From positions 2,542,001 to 2,606,000 of the forward strand of contig CAWDEX010000001.1 in NCBI GenBank assembly GCA_963801475.1: a DNA stretch of 64,000 nt, given 5' to 3'. Of the stretch, positions 56,410 through 64,000 are shown in pieces. The notes beneath the pieces are model-generated. The model was not told the origin of the DNA. It searched no databases and saw nothing but the letters and a program-made list of their open reading frames with translations. Every line of letters begins with the position of its first letter. Position 1 is the stretch's first letter. The position numbers and the translations under genes were made by a program. The DNA is from DAOMFB01 sp963801475 (GTDB lineage Bacteria > Acidobacteriota > Thermoanaerobaculia > UBA5066).

Positions 56410-57091
56410 CATCATCGAGACCGCGGGCCTGACGAAGGTCTTCGGCGGAAACGGCATGGCGGTCCACGCCCTGCGCGGCATCGACATGGCCGTCGGCCGC
56501 GGGGAGTTCGTGGCGCTCGTCGGCCCTTCGGGGTCGGGGAAGTCGACGCTCATGGCGATCCTCGGCTGTCTCGACTCTCCCACCGACGGGAGCTACCTCC
56601 TCGACGGCGAGCCGGTTCAGGGGCTCTCCGGGCCGGCTCTCGCCCGGATCCGGAACGAGAAGGTCGGCTTCGTCTTCCAGAACTACAACCTCCTGCCGAA
56701 GGCGAACGTCCTCCGGAACGTCGAGCTGCCGCTCCTCTACGCCGGCCTTCCGCGGAAGGAGCGCAAGGCGCGCGCGCTCGAGATGCTCGAGAAGGTCGGC
56801 ATCCCGGAGAAGGCGAACGTCCTCCCCGCCAAGCTCTCGGGGGGGCAGCGGCAGCGTGTCGCCATCGCCCGGGCGCTCGCGAACCGTCCGGCGCTCCTCC
56901 TGGCAGACGAGCCGACCGGCGCCCTCGACTCGAAGACCGGCGGCGAGGTGCTCGAGCTCTTCTCCGAGCTGAACCGGCAGGGGAACACCGTCGTCCTCGT
57001 CACGCACGACCCGAAGATCGCCGCGATGGCGCAGCGCCGGGTCGAGCTGTCCGACGGCCTCGTCGTGACGACGGAAGAGAAAGCCGCGTGA
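56399..57091 (+). CDS. MacB-type ABC transporter ATP-binding protein
   Basis: 230 residues from ATG 56399. Walker A GPSGSGKST, Q-loop FVFQNYNLLP, signature LSGGQRQRVAIARAL, Walker B LLLADEPTGALDS and H-loop VTHD are complete. The LolD/MacB branch serves FtsX-type permeases such as the two genes that follow. Overlaps the adaptor stop and the first permease start. Confidence 0.95.
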   Translation: MTTNIIETAGLTKVFGGNGMAVHALRGIDMAVGRGEFVALVGPSGSGKSTLMAILGCLDSPTDGSYLLDGEPVQGLSGPALARIRNEKVGFVFQNYNLLPKANVLRNVELPLLYAGLPRKERKARALEMLEKVGIPEKANVLPAKLSGGQRQRVAIARALANRPALLLADEPTGALDSKTGGEVLELFSELNRQGNTVVLVTHDPKIAAMAQRRVELSDGLVVTTEEKAA

Positions 57092-58341
57092 CCCTCTCCG
57101 GCGCGTTCCGCGAGCGCCTCCGGAGCGCGTGGATCGAGATCCGGGAGAACCTCGGACGCTCGGTCCTGCAGGCGCTCGGCGTGATGCTCGGCGTGGCGTC
57201 GGTCCTCGGGGGCTTTTCCATCTCCGACAGCATGCGCCGCCACTCCGAGGACGCCTGGATGAAGCGGGGCGGCTTCGACAAGCTGAACGTCCAGCCGGCC
57301 GGCGCCCTCCGCGACGGGACGACGCCGACCGCCCTCCAGAACGCCAACCTCGGCCTGCGCAACGTCGACGCGGTCGAGGGGGAAACGACGAGCGACAAGG
57401 CCGTGCAGGCCGTCAGCGTCGAGCGGTTCGCGAGCGCGCGGGTCCGTTCCCCCTTCGCCGACCGCGACCGCCAGATCCGCGGAATCGCGGCCGACTACCT
57501 CGCGATGAACGGCTACGAGGTCGAGAAGGGGCGGTCTTTCGGCGCCGAGGACATCGAGAAGGCCGCCCCGGTCGCCCTCCTCGGCGCCGAGGCGGTCAGC
57601 GTCTTCTTCCCGACCGGCGAGGCGGTCGGGCAGGTGATCCGGATCGGAGACACCCCCGTCACCGTCGTCGGCGTCCTCAAGGAGAAGGTCTTCCGCTGGC
57701 GCGAGAGCGACCCGAACGTCTTCGCGTGGCGGAACCGGATCATCGCCCTCCCGTCGACGCTCGTCTCCCGCCGGATGCAGGGGGACGCGCACCGGCGCGT
57801 GGACCGCGTCGTCTTTAAGGTGCCGAACCTCGGCCTGATGGACATCTTCTCGAAGGGGCTGACGTCGGTCCTCAAGGGAAACCACCGGCTGCAGGACGAC
57901 TTCCGCCTCGACGACATCGCGGCCCGGGTGAAGAAGCACCAGAGCCAGGGGCAGGTCTACAACCTGGTCTTCATGCTCTCGGGGATCCTCTCGCTCATCG
58001 GAGGCGGGATGGTGAACGTCAACATCCAGCTGGCGTCGCTGAAGGAGCGGGTTCGCGAGGTGGGCGTGAAGATGGCCATCGGCGCCTCGGGGCGCGAGGT
58101 CTTCAAGGAGTTCATGACCGAGGCGCTCCTCCTGACGAGCCTCGGCGGCGTCGTCGGCTTCGTCCTCGGCGCCGTCTTCTCGAAGGTCATCACCAAGGCG
58201 CTCGAGGTCCCGCTCTGGATGGACCCGCTGAGCTTCGTCTGGGCCTTCGGCCTCGCCCTCGTCTTCGGGTTCGTCTTCGCCATCTACCCGGCGTGGAAGG
58301 CAGCGCGGCTATCTCCCATGGAGGCCCTGAGGTATGAGTAG
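57088..58341 (+). CDS. FtsX-like/MacB-type ABC permease
   Basis: 417 residues from GTG 57088. One N-terminal membrane helix, a large periplasmic MacB core domain, and three C-terminal helices with LKERVREVGVKMAIGAS, the coupling-helix region of the FtsX family. It shares the operon with the adaptor, the ATPase and a second permease, implying a heterodimeric transporter. Substrate unknown: macrolide, peptide or lipoprotein are family options. Confidence 0.92.
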   Translation: MTLSGAFRERLRSAWIEIRENLGRSVLQALGVMLGVASVLGGFSISDSMRRHSEDAWMKRGGFDKLNVQPAGALRDGTTPTALQNANLGLRNVDAVEGETTSDKAVQAVSVERFASARVRSPFADRDRQIRGIAADYLAMNGYEVEKGRSFGAEDIEKAAPVALLGAEAVSVFFPTGEAVGQVIRIGDTPVTVVGVLKEKVFRWRESDPNVFAWRNRIIALPSTLVSRRMQGDAHRRVDRVVFKVPNLGLMDIFSKGLTSVLKGNHRLQDDFRLDDIAARVKKHQSQGQVYNLVFMLSGILSLIGGGMVNVNIQLASLKERVREVGVKMAIGASGREVFKEFMTEALLLTSLGGVVGFVLGAVFSKVITKALEVPLWMDPLSFVWAFGLALVFGFVFAIYPAWKAARLSPMEALRYE

Positions 58342-59632
58342 TGTCGCCCTCGACGCTCCCGCCGTTGCCGGGCCGAAGCCCGTGGTACGGCGCCTCTCGG
58401 CCGCCGCCCAGCTGGGGCTCGTCTGGGAGACCATCAAGGGGGGGTTCATCGAGTTGTGGGCGCACAAGCTCCGCTCGATCCTGACGCTGACGCTCCTGAT
58501 GCTCGGCGTCTTCGCCCTCGTCGTCATGACTTCCGTCCTCGACGGAATCCTCGACAAGGTCGGGACCGGCTTCGAGGGAATGGCGTGGGACGGGACGGCC
58601 GTCGTCCAGGCGAAGGCCGCCGAGACGACCGAGGACCAGAAGCGCTTCGCCATGTCGCCCGGCTTCCGGTTCGAGGACCTCCCCCGGCTCACGGCCCCTC
58701 ACGAGAAGGTGCTCGCCTTCCTCCCGCGCGCCACGAAGCGCTCCTTCGTGAAGACGCCGGGCGGAATCGAGCGGATGTTCGTCACCGGCCTGACGCCCGA
58801 GTACGCCCGCTACATGAACCGCCCCATCCAGTCGGGGCGCGGCCTGACCGAGGACGACCAGAAGCGGCGGAGCACCGTGGCCGTGGTGGGCGCGACGCTC
58901 GGGGCGAAGCTCTTCGGCGGCGCCGACCCCGTCGGGCGCGACGTCGTCGTGGAGGGAGTCCCCTACCGGATCGTCGGCCTGCAGGACCGGATCCAGATCT
59001 TCAACGAGGAGATGTACCTCGACGCCAACGGCATCCAGATCCCGCTCGAGACCTACATGGACCGGATGGACCCCTCGCACAAGCTGACGAGCGTGGCCGT
59101 GAAGCTCGCGAGGAAGAGCGACCTTGGGGAGGTCTCGAGCGTCGTCATCGGGCGGGTCAAGCAGGCCCACCACGGAATCGAGGACGTGGAGATCAAGGAC
59201 CTCGAGGCCGAGGCGGCCAAGTGGTACCGGCAGTTCCTGAACGAGATGCGGGGCTGGCGGATCGTCCTTTTGTCGCTCGCAGCCACGGTCCTCCTCGTCG
59301 GCGGCGTCGGCGTCCTCTCCGTGATGCTGATCTCCTTCTCCGACCGGCGGTTCGAGATCGGCCTCAGGAAGTCGCTCGGGGCCTCTGACGGCGAGATCCT
59401 CCTCCAGTTCCTCCTCGAGGCCGCCGTCCTCGCCTCCCTCGGGGCGTTCGTCGGCACCGTCGCGGGCGCCGTCCTCTGCAAGGCCCTCTCGCCGATGTTC
59501 CCGTGGGGGCTCGTCGTGAACCCCGTCGGCCTCGTCGTCGCGTGGTGCGTCGCGCTCGGCCTCGCTCTCGTCTTCGGCCTCTACCCCGCCATCCGCGCCT
59601 CGCGCCTGACGCCGATGGAGGCGATGCGGTAG
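58334..59632 (+). CDS. FtsX-like/MacB-type ABC permease (second subunit)
   Basis: 432 residues from ATG 58334, overlapping the first permease by 8 bases. Same plan: N-terminal helix, periplasmic core, then FSDRRFEIGLRKSLGASDGEIL (coupling helix) and three C-terminal helices. Ends with LTPMEAMR as typical. Its 3' end is overlapped for 52 bases by the reverse-strand integrase frame. Confidence 0.92.
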   Translation: MSSVALDAPAVAGPKPVVRRLSAAAQLGLVWETIKGGFIELWAHKLRSILTLTLLMLGVFALVVMTSVLDGILDKVGTGFEGMAWDGTAVVQAKAAETTEDQKRFAMSPGFRFEDLPRLTAPHEKVLAFLPRATKRSFVKTPGGIERMFVTGLTPEYARYMNRPIQSGRGLTEDDQKRRSTVAVVGATLGAKLFGGADPVGRDVVVEGVPYRIVGLQDRIQIFNEEMYLDANGIQIPLETYMDRMDPSHKLTSVAVKLARKSDLGEVSSVVIGRVKQAHHGIEDVEIKDLEAEAAKWYRQFLNEMRGWRIVLLSLAATVLLVGGVGVLSVMLISFSDRRFEIGLRKSLGASDGEILLQFLLEAAVLASLGAFVGTVAGAVLCKALSPMFPWGLVVNPVGLVVAWCVALGLALVFGLYPAIRASRLTPMEAMR

Positions 59633-60690
59633 AAATTCCCTGAAAACACGCGCACTTTCTTATTCGCGAGTTCTCTGGAAGTTCTCAAGTTTCCGTCGAG
59701 CGCATCCTTCACGACGCTCAAGGCGGAAGCGTCGGGGCGCGCGTAGGCCGCAGTTTGCGAGAGCGTCCGGTGCCCGAGCGCGCGCTGTATCAGTAGCGGA
59801 CTCACGTTCGCGGACGCGAGACGCGACGCGAAGTCGTGACGGAGCGCATGGAACGGCACCGCGACGCGAGCGTGAACGCGCGCCCGTTCGAATCCTTGAC
59901 GCAGCGTACCGAGGCCGAAGGGGACGACGCGCTCACCGTCGCCGATCGCGCGAAGATCTTCGAGCGCCTCGCGGCACGCGTTCGAGATCGGAACCTCGAC
60001 GCGCTCGCCCGTTTTGTGAGCCGTGAAGCGGATGACGTCGTCGGCGACGTTCTCCCACGTGAGCGCGAGGAGATCTCCGCGACGTATCCCCGTCTCGATC
60101 GCCAGCACGACGGCGGGGCGCACGCGCCGATAGGTGCGCCGGATCTCGTCGAATGCCGCGAGGAGTCGCGCCCGCTCGTCGTCCGTGAGAGCCGCGCCTC
60201 GTCGCCTTCACGCGCGCACGCTTCACGCGGGGCAGCGCGGGGAGCGCCTCCCCGTCGACCGCATCGCGCAGGACGCGGAGAACGATCCGCACGTAGTGGT
60301 TCACCGTCGAGGGCGAGAGACCGTCGCCTGCGAGAGCGTCGGCGAGGTCGCGCAGCGCGCTGCCGTCACTTCCGAGAGCTTGAACGCGCCGAGCGCCGGA
60401 ACGATGCGAGCGTCGAGGATGAAGCGCGCATCCTTCGCGGCCTTCGCTGAGAGTCTCGACGCGATCGCAGGCCAGCGCGCCTTGAGGTACTCGGCGAACG
60501 TCGGCGCGGGCGCAGTCGCCTTCACCCTCCCCGAGAGTACGTCCATGCGCCACGTGACAAATGCCGCGAGAGCTTCGGCGCGGGTAGCAGCGTGAATGAC
60601 TCGTCGCCAGCGTCGCGCGCCGCGAGTGCCGGGCGCGGAGACTTCGCATCGGGCCGTGAGCGTGCGGGCGGACCAATGAAAACCGCGCAC
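59581..60690 (-). pseudogene. tyrosine recombinase (integrase), frameshifted
   Basis: GTG 60690 begins an SAM-like core-binding part (TFAEYLKARWPAIASRL); it breaks near 60,350 and again near 60,210, with a -1 then a +1 shift that compensate. The last part has the catalytic Arg (IETGIRRGDLLALTW), HALRHDFAS (His and Arg), LGHRTLSQ (His) and the Tyr of TAAYARP. The 17-residue end reads the complement of the last permease, which suggests the insertion joined there. An integrase of an element that extends to the right; broken as written. Confidence 0.82.
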
Positions 60691-61074
60691 GAGCGAAATC
60701 CTATACCACGAAAAAACTATAGGAAAAATCGACCCCTCGCGTTTCCGTATAGCGCGACGCGTGACCCCTCCGGGGGGGGCACGCGTCCATAGCTATCTAG
60801 CGATCCGTGCCGCAGGTGTACAAGTACCGCGCAACGCGAAAAGTTGGAAAGCGGGGCCGACGTGTGAGCTTCCAACATCCCCATAGGCCACCGGATGGGG
60901 TCGATAGGACCCCTCCTCCGGGGGAGGCGTGAGAGCGCGACCCTCACGCGAGGCCCGTAAACATTGGGCAGAGTGCGTATCGCTCTTCGAAAGATTCTCG
61001 CGCGCGACCCTTGATTTTCTGAGGCGCGCGCCCCATGTTGAGAGCGTCACTCGCCAACAGAAGGAGCAATCACC
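60691..61074. other. intergenic region with inverted repeats
   Basis: 384 bases between the integrase and the serine recombinase remnant. GACGCGTG (60756-60763) pairs with CACGCGTC (60780-60787) around a C/G-rich loop, a strong hairpin; CCTATA/TATAGG flank an A-rich core just before it; CCTCC..GGAGG recurs at about 60,910-60,925. These could be recombination or replication sites of the element, or terminators. I see no gene in it. GAAGGAG precedes ATG 61075. Confidence 0.5.
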
Positions 61075-63428
61075 ATGCAAGAAAAGCGCGCGGCCCTTTA
61101 CCTTCGCGTCTCCACGGACGAACAGGCCGCGTCCGGTCTCGGCCTCGAATCGCAAGAGGCGCGCTGCCGTGCGTTCGCGCTGGCGAAAGGCTTCGAGGTC
61201 TTCGACACGTACTCGGATGCCGGCGTATCGGGCGCGCTTGATCCTGCGAAGCGTCCCGAGGCCGCGCTTCCACGTGACCCGCTCGGCGCGTTCGAGTTCC
61301 TCGCGAACGACACAGAAGTCGGGTCCGTCGAGCTTCGACCCCTTGCGCCAGAGCGCGGACGTCAAGCCGGGACGCCTCCGCAGTACGTCTTCCGCCTTCT
61401 TGATCTTCCCGGCAAGCGCGATCTGATCGGCCTCGTCCGCGCTCCGTTCGAGCGTCTCCTCGTCGACTTCCCGCACCGCGGCCCGTCGTGCGTCCCAGGT
61501 GAAGCTCGCGGACCCCTTCGACCCCAGCCGATTCTTCACGACGTTCAGCGTGAGGGTCTTGTCCGTGTCGCCGCTCAGAACGATCACCACGTGGCCCGCG
61601 TACTCGATCCCCGCGGAGTTCATCGCGGACGACAGGGGCGAGGAGTTCTCGCCCGGCCTCCCGCTGGCATACGACCTGCGGTTGGCCTGCGAAGTGACGA
61701 TCGCGATCGAATCCTGCCGGCGCATCTCCCGCTTGAGGTAATCCGTCGCCGCGTTCGCCTTCTGGCGGTCGTCGAGGTCGTCCTCGTCGAGTCCGAGTCG
61801 TGCGCTTTGAATGGAGTCGATGACGTACACGCGCCGAAGATCTTTCGGGAAGGTCGCGTCCGTCTCCTCGCAGAGCTTTTTGATCGAGGTGTCACCTTGA
61901 TCGAGAGGCGCGCTCTTGAGATGAAGCTCGGCCAGAAGGCGTCGAAGCTCCTCGATCGTCTCCGGGTCTTGACCTTCGAGCCTGTCGCGATCGAGACCGA
62001 GAGCTTGCCCGATGCGTACCACGGCGGGCGCATCGCCTTCGTCGTCCCAGAGCATCCCCACGGCGCACGTGTGGGCCATGTGGAGCGCGATCTGCGCGGC
62101 GATGCCGGTCTTGGCGGCACCGGGAGGCCCCACGAGAAACACGAGACGTCCTCCGGGGATGCCGCCGCGCGTGAGGCGATCGAGAAACGCGAGGCCCGTG
62201 CGCGTGCGATCACCCGGAGGAGTCGCGAGGAGCGCGTCGACCGGATCGAGAAGCCACGGGGCGCGATCCGCGCTCGCTCCGCTCTCCTCGATTGCCGCTG
62301 CCGCGCCCACGCTGCGGTGCTCGGGTGTCGTCGCGCCCCCCTGGCCCGCTCCTCCCGGTCGATGACGTACCCCTCGGGGATGGTCGCACTCTTGGCGGAC
62401 TCGATCTTGTGCGCGAGTTCCGGGGCACTCCACGGCGGGATGCACCGGACGTTGTACTCGGAGAGAAGGTCGAACGCCTCGACGTCGTCCAGCGCGAAGC
62501 CCTTTACGAGCGCGAGCGCCACGGCGAACGTCGCAGCGTGACCCCCTTGACCCGAGATCGCTTCGGGCATCGCCTGCACGTAAGCGCGCGCCCGGTCGTA
62601 CGGGGTCGCGCCTGCGGAGACGGGGCGCGGCACCCGCGGAAGTGCTGGCGTCGCCTCACACGGGGCCGCGGTCTCGGGTGTCCAATGCGCCGTCGCCGCC
62701 TTGACGATCGCGTCCGCGATGGTGTCGGGTGTATAGGTCTGGCCGTTCCCGGCCTTGAACGTCACGAGCACCGGCTCCCCTTTCCGGTGCAGGAATCCGG
62801 GGACGCGCATCACGCGCGGCAGATCGTGAATGCCGGGATCAGAGTCGAACCAGACCGCGATGCCCTTCTGTAGCGGCTCGAATGCCTCAAGCGGAGTCTC
62901 GGGGATGAGCTTGAAGTAGAAGTGCGGGCCTCGTGCGCTCTCGACGATGAACGAGGGCGGCACCGGACTCTTAGGGATGCCGTCTCGCCGTTCGTTGTCC
63001 GCGAATACTGCACGAATCGTCTGCACGTTCTCCGCGCATCGCCCCTTCAGGTCCCCCGCGTTCACCATCACAAACACGCCCGCGCCCTTCTCGTTCAATT
63101 CCTTCAGCGCGTCGGCGTGCTGGGTGAGGGTGCCGTGAAGGATGCGGGCCAGAGACTTGCTCTTCCGCGTCTTGTCCTCGTCGAACGTCTGGAAGGTCAC
63201 GACCGGGTCGGGGTCACCCGTGAGGGCCATGAGATACGCGCGCGCGTGCGATGTGTCGATATCTGGCGGACTCGTGCCGCTCGCCTCGCTCGGCTTCGGC
63301 TCGTCCGCGAACGGATCAGGCGGGAGCGTGGGGGGCGCGATCACTTCCACTTGATCCTTCCCGAAGGCGTCGAAGATCACGGCTAGCGGTTGATGCTTGC
63401 GGAAGCGTTCGGCCTCCTCGCGCGTCAT
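60793..63428 (-). pseudogene. primase-helicase (RepA/AAA-type) of a mobile element, frameshifted and truncated
   Basis: The N-terminal half, from ATG 63428 (63563 possible), has GPHFYFKLIPETPLEAFE and RVMRVPGFLHRKGEPVLVTF, resembling bifunctional primase/replicase proteins of phages and plasmids. After a frame break in a G-run near 62,340 the second half is a RecA-like ATPase: Walker A GPPGAAKT and Walker B VYVIDSIQ. Below 61,262 the frame is antisense to the resolvase remnant, so the natural C-terminus is probably lost. Likely the element's replication initiator. Confidence 0.65.
61075..61262 (+). pseudogene. serine recombinase (resolvase) N-terminal remnant
   Basis: About 63 codons from ATG 61075 match the start of a serine recombinase: ALYLRVSTDEQAASGLGLES (catalytic Ser in RVST) and DTYSDAGVSGALDPAKRPE. 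After about 61,262 similarity stops, and the plus frame is antisense to the primase-helicase gene. The remnant has a proper RBS (AGAAGGAG) but lacks the rest of the catalytic domain and the DNA-binding end. Confidence 0.75.
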
Positions 63429-63834
63429 CTCCTTTACGCCACCTTCGGGGACGAAATCAGTACCTTCCCGTGGCCTGCCGCTGGCGCGGAGGTCCGAGGT
63501 ATCGCGGAGTGCATGCTCAAGTCGATCATCGCGCACCGCCCGCGACGACGACAAGCGGGACATCCGCTAGCGTCTCGATTCGCGCGACCTTGCGCCGCAG
63601 CCGCCGCGCCTGTCTCTTCCGTCTGATCCGCTGGCGAGCTTCCTTAATTGAGCCTTCCGCTCTCTGTCCTCTCGTGTGGCATGCATGTTGTTTTCCCTTT
63701 CCTGTTGGTGCCCCCGCTGGCGCGGGAGCGGTTGACGATCGTGGCGTTATCGGCCGACAGTCGCGAGGGCGCGCGATATGCGCCGCTGGCGGCTAGGACA
63801 GAAACGTGAGATTGGCGCGCGGTCAGGCGTCGCG
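63429..63834. other. unassigned stretch upstream of the primase-helicase
   Basis: 406 bases with no convincing gene. Short minus-strand frames exist, among them a basic peptide ending ARIETLADVPLVVVAGGAR with no standard start, and a 38-residue frame behind AGGAAAGGG. The GC content appears lower and repeats or RNA genes were not seen. Small element genes are possible but not supported. Confidence 0.35.
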
Positions 63835-64000
63835 TCAGGTCGGATAGATCGGCGGGTACGATGCCGGAGCGCGACGCGCAGGCTCGGCGGTCGAGCGATA
63901 GTAGTGAAGCTCGGCCTCCTCGATCGCCAGCGCGTCGACAAGCTCTTCCGCACGAAGGCTAACCATCTCCCGCGCGGCCGTGACTCGTTTAGTAGCCTCG
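63835..64000 (-). CDS. partial hypothetical protein at the window edge
   Basis: The frame enters from the right edge and ends with TGA at 63835: residues AAREMVSLRAEELVDALA, then EAELHYYRSTAEPARRAP, ending SYPPIYPT. It has a helical, Glu/Ala-rich composition as of a real coding sequence, but the start lies outside the window (an internal ATG is present). No family recognised; probably a small element gene. Confidence 0.4.
   Translation of the reverse strand, partial: EATKRVTAAREMVSLRAEELVDALAIEEAELHYYRSTAEPARRAPASYPPIYPT

Noticed and set aside
61075..62541. 488-residue plus-strand resolvase-like protein
   Set aside because: Only the first 63 residues match serine recombinases; the rest is antisense to the primase-helicase ATPase domain.

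Overview
The window is GC-rich (about two thirds G+C by eye), densely packed, and made of short operons whose genes often overlap by four bases (GTGA, ATGA or TTGA). A GSI-alpha-type glutamine synthetase, an anti-sigma/ECF pair, a hydrogenase-like membrane complex with an HTH-PTS regulator and a Thr-Pro-repeat surface protein suggest an uncultured Gram-negative bacterium, perhaps Acidobacteriota (Thermoanaerobaculia or Holophagae-like). This placement is inference; no rRNA or tRNA gene was seen.

Bases 1-35,000 are mostly chromosomal housekeeping. A pyrR-pyrB-pyrC operon (minus) diverges from queA-kup. Then come an exported M24 peptidase, msrA, a cytidylate-kinase-like protein, glnA with a promoter and a 16-bp palindrome, an HD hydrolase, a nucleoside-type amidohydrolase, UspA, an RmlC-like epimerase, an APC permease, a GT-C-type membrane protein, pcnB, a penicillin acylase-family hydrolase, proBA with a CpcT-like secreted protein, typA, an ECF sigma/anti-sigma pair, a TPT-repeat secreted protein, a rhomboid-like protein with altered catalytic residues, and mutL.

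Bases 35,076-46,292 form the most interesting locus. One minus-strand run encodes an HTH-PTS EIIA regulator, six subunits of a complex I/group 4 hydrogenase-like complex (HyfB, C, E, F, G, I types), a histidine kinase and an NtrC-type response regulator. It is followed by a sigma-54-like promoter with upstream palindromes, a small exported His/Cys protein and an intrinsic terminator. The large subunit has no nickel-binding cysteine pairs, so the complex looks like an energy-converting hydrogenase-related (Ehr) complex rather than a hydrogenase. The kinase/regulator/exported-protein set resembles ZraSR-ZraP in layout.

Bases 46,598-51,389 hold a DUF433 gene and a type I restriction pair (hsdR, hsdM) without hsdS. 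The hsdR and 5' hsdM part carries about 25 single-base insertions, and hsdR lacks its N-terminus. Bases 51,390-59,632 hold a DUF748/AsmA-like protein and a MacB-type efflux operon (adaptor, ATPase, two permeases).

Bases about 59,633-64,000 look like the edge of an integrated element: a frameshifted tyrosine integrase running into the 3' end of the last permease, inverted repeats, a truncated serine recombinase, a frameshifted primase-helicase and a partial gene at the window edge. Several frameshifts elsewhere (queA, hyfB, the TPT protein, primase) fall in homopolymers or GC-repeats and may be sequencing errors.
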